In this document: one piece after another, positions 5,838-12,150 of the stretch | Layout of the letters: each line of letters opens with the position of its first letter | Numbering within the stretch: position 1 is the first letter of the stretch | From: an uncultured Bacilli bacterium | Lineage (GTDB): Bacteria; Bacillota_I; Bacilli_A; RF39; UBA660 | Assembly: GCA_934095865.1 (NCBI GenBank) | Contig: CAKOKU010000022.1 | Location: 1 to 12,150, forward strand | Length of the DNA: 12,150 nucleotides | Direction: 5' to 3' | The notes under the pieces: generated by a model | What the model saw: only the letters and a program-made list of their open reading frames with translations | The model's database searches: none | What the model was told of the DNA's origin: nothing | Position numbers and translations under genes: made by a program

Positions 5838-7932
5838 TTTTATCTTCTACAATTTCAAAGTCTATCATGGCTGTCATTTTATTGGCAGCGACACATTTTA
5901 CTTTTACTTTATCTCCTAGTCTATATGTTTTTTTTGTACTTTTGCCAACCATACTTAATAATTCAGGAACATATGTAAAGTAATCTTTTTTTAAGCTACT
6001 AACATGAACCAATCCTTCGATTAAATTATCTAATTCAACAAAGAAGCCAAAGTTAGTAACACCGCTTATTTTACCAATATATTCTTCTCCGACATGATTT
6101 TCCATATATTCAGCCATTTTCATATCATCAACATCACGTTCAGCGTTGACGGCTGCTACTTCACGTTCACTAGAATGTGCTGCTATTTCTGATAGGGACG
6201 CTGTAAATGAATCGATGGTATGATTAGAGTAATCTTTTTCCACCAAATATTTTTTTAAAAGACGATGGACCATTAAATCAGGGTAACGACGGATTGGCGA
6301 TGTAAAATGAGTATACGCTCTAGAAGCAATACCAAAATGGCCTAAATTTTCACTGGAATATTCTGCTTTTCGCATACTTCTTAAGAGCATTTCTGATAAT
6401 ATTTCAAATTCTTCTTTGCCTTTTAATTCAGCTAAAATACTCTGCATTGTATGGGGCGTAATTTCTTTTGTATTAGTATGTAATTTGTAACCAAGAAGTT
6501 TTATCATATTCATAAAATCTTCTATTTTTTCTGGTTTTGGTTTTTCGTGAATACGATAAATAAAAGGTAACCCCATATTATAGATATGAGCAGCGACACA
6601 TTCATTAGCGGCAATCATAAAATCTTCAATTAATTTTTCGCCTTCACCACGTACTCTTTTTTGAATATCAATGGCATGACCGTTGGCATCTTGAATTATT
6701 TTAACTTCATCTAAGTCAAAATCCATGTAGCCTCGACGTTCTTTCATCTTTCGTAATATATTAGCTAAATGGTGCATTTCTTTTAGTGTATCAGCATAAG
6801 CTTCATAACCTTCAGGAACGACATTTTCCATTATAATCTTATTAACGTTCTTATAAGTCATTTTCTTACTACTTTTTAAGTAACTTGGAAAGATATCATA
6901 ATCAACAAGTTCGCCTTTAAGGTTAAACTCCATTACACATGACATACTTAAACGTACTTCACCTTCATTTAGAGAACAAATGCCATTAGACAATTTATGA
7001 GGAAGCATTGGAATAACGGTGTCAGCCAAATATGAGGATGTACCACGCATATAGGATTCATCGCCTAGTGGAGTATTTTCTTTAACATAATTTGAAACAT
7101 CAGCTATGTGAACACCTAAAATATAATTTTCACCATGTTTTTGTAAACTAACTGCATCATCTATATCTTTTGTATCATCACCATCTATTGTAAAAATAGT
7201 TTCATTTGTTAAATCGCGACGGTTGGCTAAATCTTGGGGATTTACTTTATCTGGAATATCATCAAGTTGTTTAATAACTTCATCACTAAAATCTTCATAT
7301 ATACCATATTTATAGGCAATACTTAAAATATCAACTTGAGGATCGTTTTTATGACCAATTATTTTTAAAACATTACCAAGATATACTTTATTTTTTAATT
7401 TTTCAGCAACTTCAACCAAAACTTTGTGGCCTTCTACACAATTATGAGTAGTGTCAGGATTTAATAAAATGGTTATATCTTTTTTAGTATCATCTAATTT
7501 AAGATACATTTTATTTTTCTTAATTATTACTTCGCCAACAACATTTTTTAAGTCTCGTTTGATAACTTTGATTATCTTGCCTTCGATTTCACCATGATTT
7601 TTAAACACTTCACATAATACTATGTCTTCATCAATAGCATCTTTTAAGTTTGCTTTATCAATGTAGATATCATCTTCTTCTGGGAGAATTACAAAGCCAA
7701 AGCCTTTTTTGTTAATTGTTATTTTACCAATTTTTAGTGAAGGGCAATTTTTAAGAAGAATATATTTTTCTTTTTTAGTATAAAATACTTGATATTCAGC
7801 AATTAAGTCATTCAAGGTATCTTGAAGCTCTTTTAATTCAGCAGCTGTTTTTAAACCAAGTAAATCATTTATTTCAATTAAAGTTTTCGCTTCATGTGTT
7901 TTAGTTAATAATTTTAATAATTTTTCGCGCAT
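5806..7932 (-). CDS. rnr: Ribonuclease R
   Basis: Processive 3'-5' exoribonuclease of the RNase II/R family that degrades structured RNA and non-stop mRNAs released by tmRNA-SmpB. The 708 residues comprise an N-terminal helical region (1-62), cold-shock/OB domains (about 66-195, including GKITINKKGFGFVI), the RNB catalytic domain (about 235-560) and an S1 domain (about 615-690, GKISGVTNFGFFVEL). The catalytic aspartates appear in TIDGDDTKDIDDA (D250, D256, D258, D259), and FTSPIRRYPDLMVHRLL (543-559) is the RNB signature. Bacillus RNase R is longer (about 780 residues); here the lysine-rich C-terminal extension is missing and the stop (TGA) falls inside smpB. AAGGAAA precedes the ATG. It follows the prepilin-like gene by 20 bases. 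Confidence 0.97.
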   Translation of the reverse strand: MREKLLKLLTKTHEAKTLIEINDLLGLKTAAELKELQDTLNDLIAEYQVFYTKKEKYILLKNCPSLKIGKITINKKGFGFVILPEEDDIYIDKANLKDAIDEDIVLCEVFKNHGEIEGKIIKVIKRDLKNVVGEVIIKKNKMYLKLDDTKKDITILLNPDTTHNCVEGHKVLVEVAEKLKNKVYLGNVLKIIGHKNDPQVDILSIAYKYGIYEDFSDEVIKQLDDIPDKVNPQDLANRRDLTNETIFTIDGDDTKDIDDAVSLQKHGENYILGVHIADVSNYVKENTPLGDESYMRGTSSYLADTVIPMLPHKLSNGICSLNEGEVRLSMSCVMEFNLKGELVDYDIFPSYLKSSKKMTYKNVNKIIMENVVPEGYEAYADTLKEMHHLANILRKMKERRGYMDFDLDEVKIIQDANGHAIDIQKRVRGEGEKLIEDFMIAANECVAAHIYNMGLPFIYRIHEKPKPEKIEDFMNMIKLLGYKLHTNTKEITPHTMQSILAELKGKEEFEILSEMLLRSMRKAEYSSENLGHFGIASRAYTHFTSPIRRYPDLMVHRLLKKYLVEKDYSNHTIDSFTASLSEIAAHSSEREVAAVNAERDVDDMKMAEYMENHVGEEYIGKISGVTNFGFFVELDNLIEGLVHVSSLKKDYFTYVPELLSMVGKSTKKTYRLGDKVKVKCVAANKMTAMIDFEIVEDKNGNSKSQSKI

Positions 7933-7952
7933 AATTTTTCCTTTTCATATAT

Positions 7953-8354
7953 TTAATTTATTTTGCAATCTTTAGTACAATAGCCATTTTTGCATTCCCA
8001 ATTAACGGATACGGTTATACTGTCTTGCTTATCCTTTAATCTTGTGCCAGTATCATCATACTTACTATATCCATCAATCAAACCTAACGTTATTAGTTTT
8101 TTAAGAGTCACCTTACAACTACCACTATGAGATTTACACCAGTCTCTAGTGTTGCCATAAACGGTACTGACATTTACACTATCTACGGCATCACAGGCAA
8201 CTTCTTTGATTCGTTCCTCACTTGTTTCTTTTACCGATTTACTTTGACTACTTTCACGGCCTTGCAAATTGATAACTACAATAGTTGAAGAAACTGTAAT
8301 TAAAAGAATAGTGGCAATTAATTCAATTAAGGTAAATCCATTTTTATTCTTCAT
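7953..8354 (-). CDS. Prepilin-like protein with six cysteines
   Basis: Type IV pilin/pseudopilin-like protein of 133 residues. The class III signal reads MKNKNG/FTLIELIATILLITVSSTIVVINLQG: a short basic leader, G6/F7 cleavage point, glutamate at mature position 5 and a hydrophobic helix to about residue 30. A helical stretch and a secreted domain follow with C54, C73, C80, C121, C126 and C130, which could form three disulfides outside the cell. I chose the ATG at 8354 because AGAGG lies five bases upstream. The in-frame ATG at 8372 has no ribosome site and overlaps the likely -10 box. No pilus assembly ATPase, membrane platform or prepilin peptidase gene is in the window. It lies between secG and rnr, a place where most Firmicutes have no pilin. 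The exact role is unknown. Confidence 0.88.
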   Translation of the reverse strand: MKNKNGFTLIELIATILLITVSSTIVVINLQGRESSQSKSVKETSEERIKEVACDAVDSVNVSTVYGNTRDWCKSHSGSCKVTLKKLITLGLIDGYSKYDDTGTRLKDKQDSITVSVNWECKNGYCTKDCKIN

Positions 8355-8370
8355 TTTAACCTCTATAATC

Positions 8371-8400
8371 ATTATAAAACATTATTTTGGTAAAAAAAAG
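8371..8400 (-). promoter_or_regulatory. Probable promoter of the prepilin-rnr-smpB cluster
   Basis: A perfect TATAAT on the minus strand (8376-8371) follows the secG terminator and would start RNA near 8364, leaving about ten leader bases with the AGAGG ribosome site. The -35 region is weak, only T-rich (CTTTTT at 8400-8395 with an 18-base spacer). Confidence 0.45.
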
Positions 8401-8409
8401 TATAAGATT

Positions 8410-8441
8410 AAAAAAAGAGGTCTGACTTTGAAAGCGAGACC
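8410..8441 (-). terminator. Terminator of secG
   Basis: In minus-strand RNA GGTCT (8441-8437) pairs with AGACC (8423-8419), with a further inner CTT/AAG stem and a small internal loop. A run of seven T (8416-8410) follows. It starts four bases after the secG stop and separates secG from the prepilin-rnr cluster. Confidence 0.8.
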
Positions 8442-8444
8442 ACC

Positions 8445-8672
8445 TTATTTTTGTAAAAATATAATTAGAGAAAGCACAAAGAAAAGTATCCCTAGAATAA
8501 GGGTTAAACGACTAATAAATAATTCTAAGCCTCTTTCTTTTTGGTGAGTAAACAGTGCTTCATTGCCACCAGATATTATCTGACCAGCATCGCTCGCTTT
8601 ATTACTTTGTAATAAAACAATTGCAATTAATAGTATTGATACAATAAGTAAAAGCATTTCGATTATTTCCAT
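8445..8672 (-). CDS. secG: Protein translocase subunit SecG
   Basis: Small accessory subunit of the SecYEG export channel, 75 residues, a normal length for Firmicutes SecG. Two transmembrane helices (about 3-22 and 52-73) flank a loop with the typical VLLQSNKASDAGQIISGGNEALF pattern, then a conserved lysine/arginine segment (HQKERGLELFISRLTLILG). The ribosome binding site is only a loose GGAAGTGG. It has its own -35/-10 promoter and terminator. In many Firmicutes secG lies just before rnr-smpB; here the order is kept but a pilin-like gene intervenes. Confidence 0.96.
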   Translation of the reverse strand: MEIIEMLLLIVSILLIAIVLLQSNKASDAGQIISGGNEALFTHQKERGLELFISRLTLILGILFFVLSLIIFLQK

Positions 8673-8698
8673 TGCTTGCCACTTCCATTTCTTGTAAA

Positions 8699-8727
8699 AC
8701 TATACCATAAATATTTTGGAATTTCAA
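8699..8727 (-). promoter_or_regulatory. Promoter of secG
   Basis: TTGAAA (8727-8722) and TATAGT (8704-8699) on the minus strand are separated by exactly 17 bases, and TG one base before the -10 makes it an extended -10. The predicted start lies about 20 bases upstream of the secG ATG. Confidence 0.75.
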
Positions 8728-8763
8728 GGTATATCAACCGTAAACATCGGTAGTAAAAAATGG

Positions 8764-8797
8764 TATTAAAAAAAGAAAACCACTCTTGCGAGTGATC
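8764..8797 (-). terminator. Terminator of enolase
   Basis: Minus-strand RNA forms ATCACTC-GCAA-GAGTGGT (8796-8779), a 7-bp stem with one G-U pair and a stable GNRA tetraloop, followed by TTTTCTTTTTTT. It lies just after the enolase stop codon. Confidence 0.88.
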
Positions 8798-8802
8798 GTC
8801 TA

Positions 8803-10038
8803 TTAATTATTTTCTGATAGTTTTTCTTCAATTCTTAATAATCTATTGTATTTAGCAATTCTTTCGCCACGAGATAATGAACCTGTTTTAATATATGGAA
8901 TATCTAGACCAACAGCTAAGTCAGCAATAAATGTATCTTCTGTTTCACCACTACGATGAGAGATAACCATTTTATAGTTGTTTTTCTTAGCTAAAAGAAT
9001 TGTTTCCATCATTTCTGATACAGTACCAATTTGGTTAGCCTTTAAAAGAATAGCATTACCAGCATTCATATCAATAGCTTTTTGAAGATATTTTTTGTTA
9101 GTTACAAAATAATCATCACCAACTAGCATTATTCTTTGACCAATTTTGGCTGTTAATTCGGCTAGAGAGTCAAAATCATCTTCCATGAAGGCATCTTCAA
9201 TACTAATGATTGGATATCTATCAACTAAATCTAAGTAGTAATTCATTAAATCTTTGCTAGATAAAGATTTTTTATCAACCGAATATGTAGCAGTTTCTTT
9301 GTTATACATTTCACTTGATGCGGCATCTAGGGCGATGAAGACATCTTCACCTGGTTTATAGCCAGCTTCTTCAATAGCGCGAACAATTAATTGTAGGGCT
9401 TCTTCATTATTTTTTAGATTTGGAGCAAAGCCACCTTCGTCACCAACACCAGTTGATAATCCCATGTCATCTAATATTTTCTTTAAAGTGTGGAATACTT
9501 CAGAACCAGCTCTTAATCTTTCTTTGAATGGTTTAATAACTGGTACAATCATGAATTCTTGAATATCTAAATCATTATTAGCATGTTTACCACCATTAAC
9601 TATATTCATCATTGGAATAGGAAGACCTACTTTGCCATTAGAAACAAATTCATATAATTCTTTATTATTCAATTTAGCAGCGGCTTTTAGGCAAGCTAGA
9701 GATACAGCTAAAGTTGCGTTAGCGCCTAAATTTATTTTAAACTCTGTACCGTCTAATTTTAACAACTCAGCATCGATTTGATTTTGAATTAATTCTTTAC
9801 CAACTAATTCTTTAGCAATCTTGTCATTAATGTTGCTTACAGCTTTTAATACGCCTTTACCTTTATATCTATTTTTGTCGCCATCACGAAGTTCTAAAGC
9901 CTCACGTGAGCCAGTTGAGGCTCCTGATGGAACTGATGCTGTTGCAATGATGCCATTTTCTAATTCAACATCACATTCAACAGTTGGATTTCCTCTTGAA
10001 TCAAGGATTTCTCTTGCATGTATTTTCTTAATTTTCAT
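8803..10038 (-). CDS. eno: Enolase
   Basis: Glycolytic 2-phosphoglycerate dehydratase making phosphoenolpyruvate; cytosolic. Diagnostic motifs run in order: AREILDSRGNPTVE (8-21), the mobile loop VPSGASTGSREALELRDGD (36-54), NIVNGGKHANNDLDIQEFM, VGDEGGFAPNL (catalytic E201), metal ligands D238 (ALDAASSE), E281 (SIEDAFMEDDF) and D308 (LVGDDYFVTN), the catalytic lysine K333 (LLKANQIGT), SHRSGETED (360-368) and IKTGSLSRGERIAKYNRLLRIEE. All catalytic residues are present. At 411 residues it is shorter than the usual 428-433, mainly because it ends soon after LLRIEEKL and lacks the last 15 or so residues found in Bacillus enolase. AAAGGA before the ATG supports the start. It is monocistronic, with its own promoter and terminator. 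Confidence 0.98.
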   Translation of the reverse strand: MKIKKIHAREILDSRGNPTVECDVELENGIIATASVPSGASTGSREALELRDGDKNRYKGKGVLKAVSNINDKIAKELVGKELIQNQIDAELLKLDGTEFKINLGANATLAVSLACLKAAAKLNNKELYEFVSNGKVGLPIPMMNIVNGGKHANNDLDIQEFMIVPVIKPFKERLRAGSEVFHTLKKILDDMGLSTGVGDEGGFAPNLKNNEEALQLIVRAIEEAGYKPGEDVFIALDAASSEMYNKETATYSVDKKSLSSKDLMNYYLDLVDRYPIISIEDAFMEDDFDSLAELTAKIGQRIMLVGDDYFVTNKKYLQKAIDMNAGNAILLKANQIGTVSEMMETILLAKKNNYKMVISHRSGETEDTFIADLAVGLDIPYIKTGSLSRGERIAKYNRLLRIEEKLSENN

Positions 10039-10119
10039 ATGTTTTTTCCTTTCTTTATGCCCGTCATTTATTGGGTAATTTATTAAATAAAACCACTTGG
10101 AGTTTCACTTAATTTTTAC
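10039..10119 (-). other. Enolase 5' leader of about 80 nt
   Basis: Between the predicted transcription start and the ATG lie about 80 bases with a small dyad CCAAGTGG (near 10093-10100), a weak CCC/GGG pairing (about 10061-10075) and AAAGGA at the ribosome site. I see no recognisable riboswitch or T-box consensus. A role in regulation is possible but not shown. Confidence 0.35.
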
Positions 10120-10125
10120 ATACTA

Positions 10126-10154
10126 AGTATACAACTTTTTAAGCAAGTTATCAA
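10126..10154 (-). promoter_or_regulatory. Promoter of enolase
   Basis: TTGATA (10154-10149) and TATACT (10131-10126) on the minus strand, each five of six consensus bases, are separated by an ideal 17-base spacer. The predicted start near 10119 suits a highly expressed glycolytic gene. Confidence 0.8.
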
Positions 10155-10183
10155 TCTAAAGCAAAGGATAAAATTATATTTTC

Positions 10184-10213
10184 AAAAGAAAAAAAGTTGC
10201 TATTATAAGCAAC
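10184..10213 (-). terminator. Terminator of the HdeD-like gene
   Basis: Minus-strand RNA forms GTTGCT-TATAAT-AGCAAC (10213-10196), a perfect 6-bp stem, followed by TTTTTTTCTTTT. It starts 14 bases after the stop codon of the DUF308 gene. Confidence 0.85.
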
Positions 10214-10226
10214 AAATTATTCTTAA

Positions 10227-10799
10227 TTATTCAAAAAATATCTCAATAATTTCTTTTACGCGTTTTCTAAATAACCATTGTTGTAAAATGTCGATGGCTG
10301 AGTATACGCACATAATAATACCAATAAACGTTGTTAGAACAAGGGCTGTTCCAAATGGTTTTATAATTACAATAATGCCAATTATTAAAACTAATAATGA
10401 TGTTACAAGGGAGAATAACCATGTTTCTTCATTAAATTTCTTTAATTGAATGGCAAGTGCTAATTTAAAGGCGGATGATATTATTAGCCAAATTCCTAAG
10501 CCTACGGTTAAAATACTAGCAAGTGATAATGGGTTGGTTATGATGAAAATACCAGCTATAATACTTAAGATACCATAAACAATATCTAGAACAAAAAATG
10601 GCCCTTTATTCATATTAAGAATGTATTTTATAATGTTATATATACCGGATACACTCAAAACAATCCCTAAGGCTACACATATAGCAGTTGTTGAACTAGT
10701 TGGATTACTCGCACTATAAATGCCTAAAGCAAAAATTAAAACATCAATTACCATTTGGCCATAAGTTGCAATATTAAATAATTTCTTTTTTTCTTTCAT
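10227..10799 (-). CDS. HdeD-like DUF308 six-helix membrane protein
   Basis: Integral membrane protein of 190 residues, the same length as Escherichia coli HdeD. Six hydrophobic helices lie at about 15-31, 37-62, 68-88, 91-117, 127-147 and 151-173, arranged as three two-helix hairpins. Short glycine-rich turns and an NP motif recur (SNPTSS, TNPLSL, IKPFG), the repeat pattern of DUF308. HdeD is linked to acid resistance in E. coli, but in Firmicutes the role of DUF308 proteins is not defined, so only the family is called. AGAGGT six bases before the ATG supports the start. It has a consensus promoter of its own and a strong terminator. Confidence 0.88.
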   Translation of the reverse strand: MKEKKKLFNIATYGQMVIDVLIFALGIYSASNPTSSTTAICVALGIVLSVSGIYNIIKYILNMNKGPFFVLDIVYGILSIIAGIFIITNPLSLASILTVGLGIWLIISSAFKLALAIQLKKFNEETWLFSLVTSLLVLIIGIIVIIKPFGTALVLTTFIGIIMCVYSAIDILQQWLFRKRVKEIIEIFFE

Positions 10800-10820
10800 A
10801 TTTACCTCTCTATTAATTAT

Positions 10821-10849
10821 ATTTTAAGTCCTCTAGTTTTAATTGTCAA
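10821..10849 (-). promoter_or_regulatory. Consensus promoter of the HdeD-like gene
   Basis: A perfect TTGACA (10849-10844) and TAAAAT (10826-10821) are separated by 17 bases on the minus strand. An overlapping TATAAT at 10821-10816 would need a 22-base spacer. The -35 begins one base after the upstream gene's TGA stop. Confidence 0.75.
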
Positions 10850-11896
10850 TCAGTTAATTTGGACATTGTATATTTTCTGCTGACAATAATTTTTACGGTT
10901 TTCATAAAGGACATTCTGTAATTCTTGAATTTTTTTATTAATATTTGTAACAATACTCTTGTTACTATTTAATTTTGTTAAAACACTAATAAAATAAGGA
11001 TTCTCCGCATAAACTATACCGTTATTGTGGAAATAAGTGTTATATTCTCCATATTTAGTAGCAGCTTCTATATTATTTTCAGTATCTTTTAAATAATTTT
11101 CATCACTAGTAATAAAATATGATTTTAATTCGGCTCCTAAAGTAGGATTTTCATTTATAAAATTATATAACTCTTGTACATATATGATTGCATCAGTAAC
11201 ATTAATATCTCCAAAGTTGTCTTTGCCTAAAACAGTATGTTCGAGGGTAGTAGTAGCTCCTAAAGAGTTACCGTATTGTTTTAAATTGTCATAGCCAATG
11301 TATTTAACTAACATCTGATGGGCTGTATTGTCACTTACTGTAATGGCATATTTGACTAGATTGCGAAGACTAATTTTATCACCAATTTTATGTTTAGAAA
11401 CACCGGCTGAATTAGGAATTTTATATGCATAAGCGATGGTAGTTTCTAAGTCTAAATTACCTTTAGCAGCTTCTTGATAGATATATAAAGCATCTAACAT
11501 TTTTATGGTACTGGCAGCATAATATTTTTGATTTTCATTATACTGATATGTATATTTTGTTTTAATATCTTGAAATTTAACACTAACACTATATTTTTTT
11601 AAATAAGCTGTGGTTTCAATTTCTTTTTCTTGAAGCTCGCCACTTAATTCATCTGATGAATATTCTTGATTTAAACAATCATTATATTTTTTAGTTTCTT
11701 CATTTTTCTTATCTTGAGCATTCTTTTTTTCTTCAATTTTTTGCATTATATAATCGTATGTATTACTAATATTTATTTCATAATCATCTAATGATTTTTT
11801 AGCTAAAAACACTAATACTATTATGATTATTATTAAAAAGAATATTTTGGGTATTTTTTTTAATTTTCGCTTTTTCTTTTTTTGTTTTTTTGCCAT
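10850..11896 (-). CDS. Membrane-anchored serine hydrolase, beta-lactamase/PBP fold
   Basis: Predicted extracytoplasmic serine acyl-enzyme of 348 residues. A very basic N-terminus (KKQKKKKRKLKK) leads into one transmembrane helix (about 17-33), then a charged linker to about 95 and a class A beta-lactamase-like domain (about 100-330). The SxxK motif is S129-T130-I131-K132 (YAASTIKMLDALYIY), and SDN is S188-D189-N190 (AITVSDNTAHQML). The third motif, normally KTG, reads H290-N291-N292-G293 (YFHNNGIV), so the lysine is missing. C74 in the linker and C338 near the C-terminus could form a disulfide. A real beta-lactamase, a peptidoglycan-acting enzyme or an inactive relative are all possible; resistance cannot be claimed. 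GTAGGTG five bases before the ATG supports the start. No terminator is seen after it. Confidence 0.85.
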   Translation of the reverse strand: MAKKQKKKKRKLKKIPKIFFLIIIIIVLVFLAKKSLDDYEINISNTYDYIMQKIEEKKNAQDKKNEETKKYNDCLNQEYSSDELSGELQEKEIETTAYLKKYSVSVKFQDIKTKYTYQYNENQKYYAASTIKMLDALYIYQEAAKGNLDLETTIAYAYKIPNSAGVSKHKIGDKISLRNLVKYAITVSDNTAHQMLVKYIGYDNLKQYGNSLGATTTLEHTVLGKDNFGDINVTDAIIYVQELYNFINENPTLGAELKSYFITSDENYLKDTENNIEAATKYGEYNTYFHNNGIVYAENPYFISVLTKLNSNKSIVTNINKKIQELQNVLYENRKNYCQQKIYNVQIN

Positions 11897-11916
11897 TTTT
11901 ACACCTACATACTTAC

Positions 11917-11922
11917 ATTATA
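11917..11922 (-). promoter_or_regulatory. Possible -10 box of the serine hydrolase gene
   Basis: A perfect TATAAT follows the tuf terminator on the minus strand, about 20 bases before the ATG. No good -35 is found at 16-18 bases upstream (only a T run), so the call is tentative. Confidence 0.4.
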
Positions 11923-11935
11923 ATCGATTTTAGGC

Positions 11936-11967
11936 AAACAAAAAAGCGAAATGGAACCATTTCACTT
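11936..11967 (-). terminator. Terminator of tuf
   Basis: Minus-strand RNA pairs AAGTGAAATGG (11967-11957) with CCATTTCGCTT (11954-11944). All positions pair if one G-U wobble is allowed; on the plus strand that pair is a C-A mismatch, so the structure belongs to the minus-strand transcript. A TTTTTTGTTT tract follows. Confidence 0.9.
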
Positions 11968-11982
11968 TTTTTATTAGTCAAA

Positions 11983-12150
11983 TTACTCAATAATATCAGT
12001 AACAGAACCAGCACCAACAGTACGTCCACCTTCACGAATAGAGAACTTAGTACCTTTTTCTAATGCTACTGGAGCAATTAATTCTACTGTCATATCAACA
12101 TTGTCGCCTGGCATAACCATTTCAACACCTGCTGGTAATTCAATAACACC
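11983..12150 (-). CDS. tuf: Elongation factor Tu, C-terminal part
   Basis: The last 55 codons of EF-Tu, the GTPase that brings aminoacyl-tRNA to the ribosome; the rest lies beyond the right edge. The visible part is the end of beta-barrel domain 3: GVIELPAGVEMVMPGDNV, DMTVELIAPVALEKGTKFSIREGGRTVGAGSVTDIIE and a TAA stop. MPGDN and REGGRTVGAG are near-invariant EF-Tu signatures. The reading frame enters exactly at position 12150. A strong terminator 16 bases after the stop ends its transcript. Confidence 0.98.
   Translation of the reverse strand, partial: GVIELPAGVEMVMPGDNVDMTVELIAPVALEKGTKFSIREGGRTVGAGSVTDIIE

Noticed and set aside
8269..8547. Plus-strand open frame of 92 codons
   Set aside because: It runs antisense across the prepilin gene, the secG terminator and secG, without a start signal or recognisable product.
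9821..10078. Plus-strand open frame of 85 codons
   Set aside because: It is antisense to the conserved enolase N-terminus, and its sequence is explained by the enolase codons.
10060..10105. Possible riboswitch in the enolase leader
   Set aside because: Only weak short pairings are present and no known riboswitch or T-box core is seen; kept as a plain leader.
1..12150. CRISPR arrays, tRNA or rRNA genes, tmRNA, phage genes, defence or toxin-antitoxin systems
   Set aside because: No evenly spaced repeats, cloverleaf, rRNA or tmRNA signatures, and no proteins of those classes appear in any intergenic gap or frame.

Overview
The window is AT-rich, and every gene on it lies on the minus strand. 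It looks like a chromosomal segment of a low-GC Gram-positive bacterium of the class Bacilli. Supporting signs are strong AGGAGG-type ribosome binding sites, Firmicutes-type SecG, RNase R, SmpB, CdaA and YbbR/CdaR proteins, and UGA used as a normal stop (rnr and the serine-hydrolase gene both end in TGA). The last point argues against Mycoplasma/Spiroplasma and their recoded UGA. Very low GC, compact proteins and an odd gene order suggest an uncultured host-associated lineage of the RF39/Erysipelotrichales type. That placement is inference.

In transcription order (right to left) the window starts with the last 55 codons of tuf (EF-Tu) and a strong terminator. Next come a membrane-anchored serine hydrolase of the beta-lactamase/PBP fold and a 190-residue HdeD-like (DUF308) membrane protein with its own consensus promoter and a terminator. 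Enolase follows, with a consensus promoter, a leader of about 80 nt and a GCAA-loop terminator, then secG with its own promoter and terminator. A five-gene cluster comes next: a six-cysteine prepilin-like protein, rnr (RNase R), smpB, a DUF3048 (YerB-like) envelope protein and a small Asn/Ser/Pro/Gln-rich single-pass membrane protein. It closes with a hairpin that holds the last stop codon in its loop. cdaA and cdaR follow from an extended -10 promoter. They encode the membrane cyclic-di-AMP synthase and its YbbR-domain regulator, and their reading frames overlap.

Right after the cdaR stop lies a complete IS3-family (IS150-type) element of about 1441 bp with imperfect inverted repeats, orfA, orfB and a -1 frameshift window. 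It sits where many Firmicutes carry glmM. Beyond it is the first 22 bases of another gene with a near-perfect Shine-Dalgarno sequence.

Functionally the window combines central housekeeping (translation elongation, glycolysis, Sec export, RNA decay and trans-translation rescue) with envelope functions (c-di-AMP signalling, DUF3048, serine hydrolase, pilin-like protein). No undescribed multi-gene system is evident. The best leads are the hairpin in the IS that pairs the orfA Shine-Dalgarno in read-through RNA, the lone cysteine-rich prepilin between secG and rnr, the serine hydrolase lacking its KTG lysine, and the broken cdaR-glmM neighbourhood. No intergenic stretch exceeds 300 bases; the longest (188 bases, upstream of enolase) is accounted for by a terminator, a promoter and a leader.
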